This document shows positions 54,347-61,382 of a stretch of 64,000 nt of DNA, piece after piece; position 1 is the first letter of the stretch; each line of letters begins with the position of its first letter. The position numbers and the translations under genes are program-made. The notes under the pieces were generated by a model. The model was not told the DNA's origin, searched no databases, and worked only from the letters and a program-made list of their open reading frames with translations. Location of the stretch: positions 46,780-110,779 of the forward strand of contig CANGEV010000008.1 in the NCBI GenBank assembly GCA_947452995.1. Direction: 5' to 3'. This DNA comes from Chitinophagales bacterium (lineage in GTDB: Bacteria; Bacteroidota; Bacteroidia; Chitinophagales; CAIODY01).

Positions 54347-57300
54347 ATGAAAAAACAAAACAAAACCACAAAAACCAGCGGCTTAGAGTTTAAGCGCTAT
54401 TTCACAAAAGATGGCATGACGCCCTACGAGATGTTCGAATACGACCGTCGTAGTTCAGTTATTAAAAACCCGGCTGGTGACGCTGTATTCGAGATGCATG
54501 ATGTAGAGGTTCCAAAGCAATGGAGTCAAGTAGCAACAGATATCTTAGCACAAAAATATTTCCGTAAGGCAGGCGTTCCGCAAGCTGACGGTACTTTAGG
54601 TAGTGAGCGTTCAGTAAAGCAAGTAGTTCATCGTTTGGCGAATTGCTGGAAAGTGTGGGGTGAACGTTACAGCTATTTTGCATCAGAAGAAGATGCGCAA
54701 ATTTTCTATGAAGAATTGGCTTATTCATTGTTAGGTCAATATGCTGCACCAAATTCACCTCAATGGTTCAATACTGGTTTGCATGAAAGCTATGGCATTA
54801 CAGGTAAGCCGCAAGGACATTATTATATCGATCCGGTTGATGGAGAATTAAAGAAATCAACATCGGCATACGAACGTCCTCAGCCACATGCTTGCTTCAT
54901 CCTTAGTGTAAGTGATGATTTGGTAAACGAGGGTGGTATCATGGATCTTTGGGTACGTGAAGCACGTATCTTCAAATATGGTTCAGGTGTAGGAACGAAC
55001 TTCTCTGGAATTCGTGGAGAGGGTGAGAAATTGAGTGGTGGTGGAACATCTAGTGGATTGATGAGCTTTTTGAAAATTGGTGATCGCGCAGCAGGAGCTA
55101 TTAAATCAGGTGGTACAACACGTCGTGCAGCGAAGATGGTGTGCTTAGATATGGATCATCCTGAAATCGTTGAATTCGTTAATTGGAAAGTAGAAGAGGA
55201 AAAGAAAGTGGCTGCGTTAATTGCTGCAGGCTATTCTAATGATTACGAAGGAGAGGCTTATCGCACAGTGAGTGGTCAAAACTCAAACAACTCAGTACGT
55301 ATTCCAAATTCATTCTTCCGTGCTTTAGCTGCAAACGGAGAATGGGAATTGAAGGCGCGTAGTACAGGTAAGGCAATGAAAACAATTCCTGCTGCAAAAT
55401 TGTGGGATCAGATTTCTTATGCTGCTTGGGCTTGTGCAGATCCTGGTGTACAGTACGATACTACGATCAACGAATGGCATACTTGTCCGGAGGGTGGACG
55501 CATTAACGCGTCGAATCCATGTTCGGAGTATATGTTCTTGGATAATACAGCGTGTAACTTGGCTTCCATCAACCTGATGAAAGTGTTTGATGTAAATAGT
55601 TTGACATTCGACGTTCCGGGTTATGAGCATTTGATTCGTATATGGACTACCGTATTGGAGATTTCAGTTTTGATGGCACAGTTCCCGTCACCTGAAGTAG
55701 CTCAATTGAGTTATGAATACCGCACATTGGGTTTAGGTTTTGCTAACCTTGGCTCTGTTTTGATGGTTTCTGGTATTCCTTATGATAGCGATAAAGCGCG
55801 TAATATCGGTGGAGCACTATCTGCGATCATGACAGGTATTTCGTATCGCACTTCAGCAGAAATGGCGCAGCACTTAGGGCCTTTCGCTAAATATGAAGAG
55901 AACCGTGAACACATGTTGCGTGTAATACGTAATCACCGCTTTGCTGCTTATGATGCTTCAGAAAGCTATGAAGGTTTAGAAATTAAACCTCAAGGTATCA
56001 GTGCTAAATATTGTCCTGATTATTTAATTAGTTCAGCTTGCAAAGCTTGGGATGAGGCATTAATGATGGGTGAGAAATACGGCTATCGTAACGCACAATC
56101 TACTGTTATCGCTCCAACAGGAACGATAGGTTTGTTGATGGATTGCGATACAACGGGTGTTGAACCTGATTTCGCTTTGGTGAAATTTAAGAAATTGTCT
56201 GGTGGTGGTTATTTCAAAATCATCAACAATTCAGTTCCTGGTGCATTGAAAACATTAGGTTATGATGCAGAGCAAGTAGAAGATATCGTTAACTACGCTA
56301 AAGGACATGGTACTTTGGCAGGTTGTAAAGCTATCAGTCATGATGCTTTATTAAGCAAAGGATTTACGAAGGCTGACTTAGAAAATATCGAGCGTGCATT
56401 ACCAAGTGCATTCGAAATTGGTTTCGCTATCAATAAATGGACATTAGGAGAAGAATCAATGATGCGTTTAGGATTCAAGCCTGAACAAACTAACGATCCA
56501 AGTTTCCACTTGTTAGAAGCTTTAGGATTCTCTCAAGATCAAATCGATGCTGCGAACGAATACGTTTGTGGAACGATGACCTTAGAAGGAGCTCCTTTCT
56601 TGAAAGAAGAACATTATGCAGTATTTGATACCGCTAATAAGTGTGGTATGAAAGGTACTCGTTATATCCACCAACACGGTCATATCCGTATGATGGGTAG
56701 CACGCAGCCGTTCATTTCTGGTGCGATTTCTAAAACAATCAACCTTCCTAACGAAGCAACGAAAGAAGATATCCAAGAATGTTATCAATTGAGTTGGGAA
56801 TTAGGTTTGAAAGCAAATGCAATCTACCGTGATGGAAGTAAGCTTTCTCAACCACTTTCTACTAAGAGTGATAGCAAGAAGAAAGACGATGCTAAAGCGG
56901 ATGATTCAATCCAGTTAAGTCAATTGAATGTAGATGAATTGTTGAGTGAAATCAATGATCGTATGCAAGCAAGTAAGGATACTACCTTGAAGCATGCATT
57001 AGCGCGTATTGTGGAGCGTAAGACATTGCCGCACAAGCGTCGTGGTTATACCTTCAAAGCGAAGATTGAATCTCAAACGGTATTCGTACGTACAGGTGAA
57101 TACGGTGATGGTACTTTAGGTGAATTGTTCATTGATATGCATAAAGAGGGTGCAGCATTTAGAAGTATGCTAAACTGTTTTGCGATCGCTGTTTCAATCG
57201 GTTTGCAATATGGTGTTCCATTAGATGAATTCGTTGATAAATTTACATTCACGCGCTTCGAACCAGCAGGAATGGTAGATCATCCGAATATCAAACGTGC

Positions 57301-57628
57301 AACTTCTGTGATCGACTTCATCTTCCGTTTATTAGGACATGAATATTTAAATCGTGAGGATTTGGTACATGTACCAAATGAGCCTTCGCAAAATGAGTTG
57401 GTTCAAGAGATGCAAATGGAAGGTGATCTTTTGGCTGCAGAACCTGCAAACAATGATATGCTTGCTGCTAAATCTGCTCCGGTAGCAAAGGCTTTGAAAG
57501 TAGAAGTTGTTGCGCCTAAGCATACTAGTTCAGATGCTCCTGCATGTACGACTTGCGGTCATAGTACCGTTCGTAGTGGCACTTGTTACAAGTGTTTGAA
57601 TTGCGGTAGCACAACGGGTTGCGTATAA
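54347..57628 (+). CDS. nrdJ: Adenosylcobalamin-dependent (class II) ribonucleotide reductase
   Basis: A 1093-residue NrdJ that reduces ribonucleotides to deoxyribonucleotides using a cobalamin-derived radical. Key residues are Cys183 (HACFILSV), the NPCSE motif with Cys392 and Glu394, and Cys403 (NTACNLASINL), matching the redox pair, thiyl radical and general base. VIAPTGTIGLLMDCDTTGVEPDFAL and STQPFISGAISKTINLP are further class II signatures. The C-terminus ends in a Cys-rich tail (CTTCGH, CYKCLNCGS) for thioredoxin exchange. The enzyme works with or without oxygen. It has a long leader and its own terminator, and is monocistronic. Confidence 0.96.
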   Translation: MKKQNKTTKTSGLEFKRYFTKDGMTPYEMFEYDRRSSVIKNPAGDAVFEMHDVEVPKQWSQVATDILAQKYFRKAGVPQADGTLGSERSVKQVVHRLANCWKVWGERYSYFASEEDAQIFYEELAYSLLGQYAAPNSPQWFNTGLHESYGITGKPQGHYYIDPVDGELKKSTSAYERPQPHACFILSVSDDLVNEGGIMDLWVREARIFKYGSGVGTNFSGIRGEGEKLSGGGTSSGLMSFLKIGDRAAGAIKSGGTTRRAAKMVCLDMDHPEIVEFVNWKVEEEKKVAALIAAGYSNDYEGEAYRTVSGQNSNNSVRIPNSFFRALAANGEWELKARSTGKAMKTIPAAKLWDQISYAAWACADPGVQYDTTINEWHTCPEGGRINASNPCSEYMFLDNTACNLASINLMKVFDVNSLTFDVPGYEHLIRIWTTVLEISVLMAQFPSPEVAQLSYEYRTLGLGFANLGSVLMVSGIPYDSDKARNIGGALSAIMTGISYRTSAEMAQHLGPFAKYEENREHMLRVIRNHRFAAYDASESYEGLEIKPQGISAKYCPDYLISSACKAWDEALMMGEKYGYRNAQSTVIAPTGTIGLLMDCDTTGVEPDFALVKFKKLSGGGYFKIINNSVPGALKTLGYDAEQVEDIVNYAKGHGTLAGCKAISHDALLSKGFTKADLENIERALPSAFEIGFAINKWTLGEESMMRLGFKPEQTNDPSFHLLEALGFSQDQIDAANEYVCGTMTLEGAPFLKEEHYAVFDTANKCGMKGTRYIHQHGHIRMMGSTQPFISGAISKTINLPNEATKEDIQECYQLSWELGLKANAIYRDGSKLSQPLSTKSDSKKKDDAKADDSIQLSQLNVDELLSEINDRMQASKDTTLKHALARIVERKTLPHKRRGYTFKAKIESQTVFVRTGEYGDGTLGELFIDMHKEGAAFRSMLNCFAIAVSIGLQYGVPLDEFVDKFTFTRFEPAGMVDHPNIKRATSVIDFIFRLLGHEYLNREDLVHVPNEPSQNELVQEMQMEGDLLAAEPANNDMLAAKSAPVAKALKVEVVAPKHTSSDAPACTTCGHSTVRSGTCYKCLNCGSTTGCV

Positions 57629-57652
57629 TTAGCAATTATTGTTATGAATAAG

Positions 57653-57683
57653 AAAGCCCTCGTCATCGACGAGGGCTTTTGTT
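57653..57683 (+). terminator. Intrinsic terminator after nrdJ
   Basis: The 12-base-pair stem AAAGCCCTCGTC/GACGAGGGCTTT with an ATC loop is followed by a T-rich tail. It begins 25 bases after the stop codon. Confidence 0.9.
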
Positions 57684-57730
57684 TTATAATCTTGTATTGT
57701 TATTTGTAAAAGTTTCTAAACATGCAGCAA

Positions 57731-59587
57731 TCAAACTAAATTTCGTTTGTTTTCAGACTCTTTCCAGCGGTGTAAAATATATAATGCCCATACGCGGTTG
57801 TATAAATAGCTTTTTCCGCTTTGATATGCCGTTAATAGTCGTTTTACTTCCGAATAGTTAACCAATCCTGCCGATTCGATATTGGCCTTAGAAAGTGTGT
57901 TTTCGATACTTGATTTAAGTTCTCCATTCATCCATTTAACCAAAGGGATTGAGAATCCCCATTTAGGGCGATCAAACAATTCACGGGGTACATAATCGTA
58001 GAGGACTTCCTTTAAGAGGTATTTAGTAATGTCACCTTTCACTTTGTAGGCATAGGGTAAATTTAGCGCGAATTCCACGACGCGGTAATCTAAAAACGGA
58101 GTTCTCGTTTCGAGTGCATATTGCATAGACGCGCGATCTACCTTAACGAGTAAATCATCTGGTAAATAATATTTGATATCAAATAACGCTTGCTTTTCGG
58201 CCTCATTCAATGTTCTATTTGTAGGGAAATAATTTTTTACGCTAGCGATAGTATTGTTATTGTTGATTAGGAGTGTTGTAAGTTCTCTTTCACTGAAGAG
58301 ATATTGTTCTTGAGAAAAAATATGTGTTGGAATCCGATCTTTGTGGATATAGTTAAACACTTCGGCACCTCTTTGATATTTTTCAGGGAGTTGTTTTAAG
58401 GCCTTAACCAATAATGGTTTGAAGGTTTTTGCTAATGGATTATTAAGGCGTTTAGCCCAAGTATACATACCGTATCCTTGGAAGAGTTCATCACCACCAT
58501 CGCCACTGAGGGTCATTGTAACTTCCGTTCGTGCTAAGCGTGATACGAGGAGGGTAGGTAAGGCCGAAGAATCAGCGTAAGGCTCGTCATATGCATCCGT
58601 CATTTGATGTAGGTACTCAAGTGTATCTAATTCACTTACTTCAAATATATGATGTTTAGTGTTTAAGTGTTTTGCAACAGCACTTGCATATTGAATTTCA
58701 TTATGCTTGGCATCACGCATTGCGATGGAAAAACTATTGATTGGGCTGTCGGAATTTTTTTGCGCCATTGCGGTTATCAGACTAGAATCTATACCGCCAC
58801 TAAGAAATGTTCCGAAGGGCACGTCCGCAATCATTCTTATCCTTACAGCATCCTCTAATAAATCTTTAAACGCGTTTTTAGCTTCATTGAAATTATTCGA
58901 AAAAATTAGTTGCTTATTAACGTGTTCTTCTGCTTTCCAAAAATAACTTACTGCCAATTCGGAGCCATTATAGAAGCCTTTAGCTCCAGCAGGAAATTTA
59001 TAAATTTCTTCGTAGATGGTATAGGGCTTCGGAATATATCCAAGTTGTAAAAAATCAATAATTGCTTGCTGATTGGTATGTAGATTTTCCTTTGGAATTA
59101 CTGCAATTATGGATTTTAATTCTGACGCAAAATAAAGGGTATGATTTACGATTCCGTAATAAAGGGGTTTTACACCTAATCGATCACGGAAAAAGTAGGT
59201 GAAATTTTCTTGTTTGTCATATATAACGATAGCAAACATTCCGTTCAACTCTTGGATGAAGTCGTCGCCCCATTCAACAAAAGCTTCTAAAATAACTTCT
59301 GTATCGGAGTGTGTTTTCCAAGCGCGATTTAATTTTTTTGCGACGTCTTGATAATTAAAAACTTCGCCGTTAAAAATCATAACATAGCGATTGCAATGGC
59401 TATGCATGGGTTGGTTGGCACTAGTTGATAGATCGATAATACTTAGACGTTGGTGTCCTAGAAAAACCGTATTCGCTTCATTGTTGTAGCAACCTTCTGC
59501 ATCCGGACCGCGATGTGCCTGTGCAGCATTCATTTTTTGAAGCGTACTTAAATTTGAAGGCCCAATAATTCCAGCAATGCCGCACAT
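57731..59587 (-). CDS. asnB: Glutamine-hydrolysing asparagine synthase
   Basis: A 618-residue AsnB-type enzyme. The N-terminal glutaminase begins MCGIAGIIG with Cys2 as nucleophile (after Met removal), then HRGPDAEGCY and GHQRLSIIDLS. The synthetase part has PFGTFLSGGIDSSLITAM (PPi loop), SLSGDGGDELFQGYGMY and LETRTPFLDYRVVEFA. In this length class, AsnB homologues in glycan loci often amidate sugars or cell-wall components rather than make free asparagine. It is the last gene of a three-gene minus-strand operon with wbqC and PIG-L, seven bases after wbqC. Confidence 0.93.
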   Translation of the reverse strand: MCGIAGIIGPSNLSTLQKMNAAQAHRGPDAEGCYNNEANTVFLGHQRLSIIDLSTSANQPMHSHCNRYVMIFNGEVFNYQDVAKKLNRAWKTHSDTEVILEAFVEWGDDFIQELNGMFAIVIYDKQENFTYFFRDRLGVKPLYYGIVNHTLYFASELKSIIAVIPKENLHTNQQAIIDFLQLGYIPKPYTIYEEIYKFPAGAKGFYNGSELAVSYFWKAEEHVNKQLIFSNNFNEAKNAFKDLLEDAVRIRMIADVPFGTFLSGGIDSSLITAMAQKNSDSPINSFSIAMRDAKHNEIQYASAVAKHLNTKHHIFEVSELDTLEYLHQMTDAYDEPYADSSALPTLLVSRLARTEVTMTLSGDGGDELFQGYGMYTWAKRLNNPLAKTFKPLLVKALKQLPEKYQRGAEVFNYIHKDRIPTHIFSQEQYLFSERELTTLLINNNNTIASVKNYFPTNRTLNEAEKQALFDIKYYLPDDLLVKVDRASMQYALETRTPFLDYRVVEFALNLPYAYKVKGDITKYLLKEVLYDYVPRELFDRPKWGFSIPLVKWMNGELKSSIENTLSKANIESAGLVNYSEVKRLLTAYQSGKSYLYNRVWALYILHRWKESENKRNLV

Positions 59588-59594
59588 GTTGATT

Positions 59595-60281
59595 TTATTT
59601 TAGCATATTTTGAATTTCCGATTTCGGAAGATTCATCATAAGATCTAAGATACTTAAACCTGGAATAAAATCACCGTGTAATTGTGCGTATTCTAAAGGT
59701 TTGAAAGCTGTATACGTAAGTTTAATTCCATTTGCATTGTAGGCAGCTTCATCGTTATATTGGCGAGCGCCGTTACCTGATAAATAGGTGGTGCCTTCAA
59801 CTGATTTAATTAGTTCGATAAGTCTATAATTTTTATCATCGGATACAGCAGGAAGTGTGGATGCAATAATTATAGGTGTATCGATTTTTAGCCATTGGGC
59901 AATTGCTATAATTATTGAAGTATTTAATTCACTGAGTGATTCAGTGTTATTATTGATTAAACGTTCAAAGAATGGAAAAATAGATGCGAATTCAGGTGCT
60001 TTACTATAGGACATTTGAATCGATTTCAACATTTTTTTTTGCCAAGGTTGTTTATTATCGATTTGAATGTGATGGATTATTTTAGATTCACTTTTTTTTA
60101 TAGGAATAGTGAGCCATAATTCACCCTGCTGCGTTTTAATACGTGATCGCGTCGTTATAGAATTAGCGTTGCCAATTTGTAGGTCGACTGTATCGAGTAT
60201 AATAAATTTGTCTGACTGCTTGATTTTAGAAAAGTAGCCGAGCCAAGGGATGAAATTCGGTTGATGAATGGAAACAATCAT
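59595..60281 (-). CDS. WbqC family protein
   Basis: A 228-residue WbqC-like protein, with the characteristic start MIVSIHQPNFIPWLGYFSKIKQSDKFIILDTVDLQ, then NSITTRSRIKTQQGELWLTIPIKKS and a C-terminal TTYLSGNGARQYNDEAAYNANGIKLTY. The family occurs in O-antigen and capsule loci; its activity is not known but is thought to be glycan modification. It overlaps the PIG-L gene by four bases and precedes asnB by seven, so the three are translated together. Confidence 0.92.
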   Translation of the reverse strand: MIVSIHQPNFIPWLGYFSKIKQSDKFIILDTVDLQIGNANSITTRSRIKTQQGELWLTIPIKKSESKIIHHIQIDNKQPWQKKMLKSIQMSYSKAPEFASIFPFFERLINNNTESLSELNTSIIIAIAQWLKIDTPIIIASTLPAVSDDKNYRLIELIKSVEGTTYLSGNGARQYNDEAAYNANGIKLTYTAFKPLEYAQLHGDFIPGLSILDLMMNLPKSEIQNMLK

Positions 60282-60907
60282 GATAAAAGGCGGATCACTT
60301 CAAAGGCTTCAGCAAATTCACTTCCTATTTGTGTGCCGCGGGTACGAGCTAAGGATTGCACGAATGTAGCATTATGATAATTTCTGAATTCTTGACTGTG
60401 ATAACAGGCAATTGCATTGGCTTTTAAGTCGACATGTCTTGTTTCCAGGGAATTGAAAAAGGTAGTAGACATGTGAATGTTGTTCCAGATTAATTCGTAG
60501 CCTAGAAGGTTTCTGTTTTTAAAGCCTCTTAGGGACTCATTATAAATGGTATTATGATCTTGATGTAAATCTGTACTGCATGGTGTTAAGACAAGGTCTG
60601 GTTGAATACTTTTATTCAGTTTAACCATTTCTTCAAGGATTGCTTGACGGTCATCTGTGAAGTAGCGTACTTTAAAGTCGAGTTGAATCAATTGCTTAAT
60701 TCCCAAAACCGAAGTAGCAGCTTGACATTCTTTAATTAGGGTGTCTGGCGCCATTCCTGCAGGAAGTGATTCTTGGCAGCTTGAAAATGCGACATAGTAT
60801 ATTTCAGAACCAGATTCTTTCCATTTTGCTATAGAACCTCCCGCGCCCCATTCTCCATCATCCGTATGAGGGGCAAGTACAATAACACGTTTTGGGTTAA
60901 TAAACAT
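60278..60907 (-). CDS. PIG-L family N-deacetylase
   Basis: A 209-residue LmbE/PIG-L deacetylase. The zinc motif VIVLAPHTDDGEWGAGGSIAKW corresponds to the family HPDDExxG, with Thr for Pro and Gly-Glu for Glu; the distal PCSTDLHQDHNTIYNES supplies the third histidine. Such enzymes deacetylate N-acetyl sugars. First gene of the operon with wbqC and asnB, which together look like a small glycan-tailoring cassette, for example deacetylation followed by amidation. The start region and promoter lie at 60908 onward. Confidence 0.9.
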   Translation of the reverse strand: MFINPKRVIVLAPHTDDGEWGAGGSIAKWKESGSEIYYVAFSSCQESLPAGMAPDTLIKECQAATSVLGIKQLIQLDFKVRYFTDDRQAILEEMVKLNKSIQPDLVLTPCSTDLHQDHNTIYNESLRGFKNRNLLGYELIWNNIHMSTTFFNSLETRHVDLKANAIACYHSQEFRNYHNATFVQSLARTRGTQIGSEFAEAFEVIRLLS

Positions 60908-61033
60908 TGGAAATGTGCTTTAGAGTGTATGCAAATTTCTTATTTTTTTGCATGAATTAATGGAAATACGAAAATAATTAGATTTCTGCGTAGCTGTTTT
61001 CGCTTATTTAATGTCTGTAAAATGGAATAAAGT

Positions 61034-61047
61034 TTGACCCAGGTCAA
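61034..61047. promoter_or_regulatory. Inverted repeat TTGACC-N2-GGTCAA
   Basis: Perfect six-base arms with a two-base spacer, about 130 bases upstream of the PIG-L start and 340 before the repeat-protein gene. Possible operator; no T tract. Confidence 0.3.
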
Positions 61048-61309
61048 TTTTTGCATACGTTCTATATTGTAGAATAAATTTATTTTATTTGGCTTTTTAT
61101 TTTTAAAATTATGAAAAACAAAAATTAATAGTTTGTTATTTGGTATATACATGTCTATTTTTGGGAATTTTAGGAGGATCTCGTGATTTTGTCGGTGAAT
61201 TTGTTAAATTTAGAATATTCTAATTTGTAGAGTCAAAATTTGTTCATAATCTACCATGTTATTTTATCTTGAAAAGACCTAAAACCCTTTATAATTCAAT
61301 TAATTCGAT

Positions 61310-61317
61310 TAATTTTG
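61310..61317 (+). promoter_or_regulatory. Putative -7 element TAATTTTG for the repeat-protein gene
   Basis: Matches TAnnTTTG and lies 65 bases before the ATG at 61383. No clear -33 TTG is seen. Confidence 0.35.
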
Positions 61318-61382
61318 CTGTTCTAATCATTTCGTGGATAACTATGTTTTGAAGCGATTTAAAAGTTTGAATCACCCTTTGA

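Larger units (their letters stand above)
60908..61382. other. 475-base AT-rich intergenic region
   Basis: It separates the divergent PIG-L operon and the large repeat-protein gene. It contains the inverted repeat TTGACC-CA-GGTCAA at 61034-61047 and a TAATTTTG promoter-like octamer at 61310-61317. Short open frames here have skewed, AT-driven composition and are not supported as genes. Confidence 0.7.

Noticed and set aside
60940..61152. 70-codon minus-strand frame in the AT-rich gap.
   Set aside because: Lys/Asn/Ile/Phe-rich composition explained by base content, no start context and no domain.
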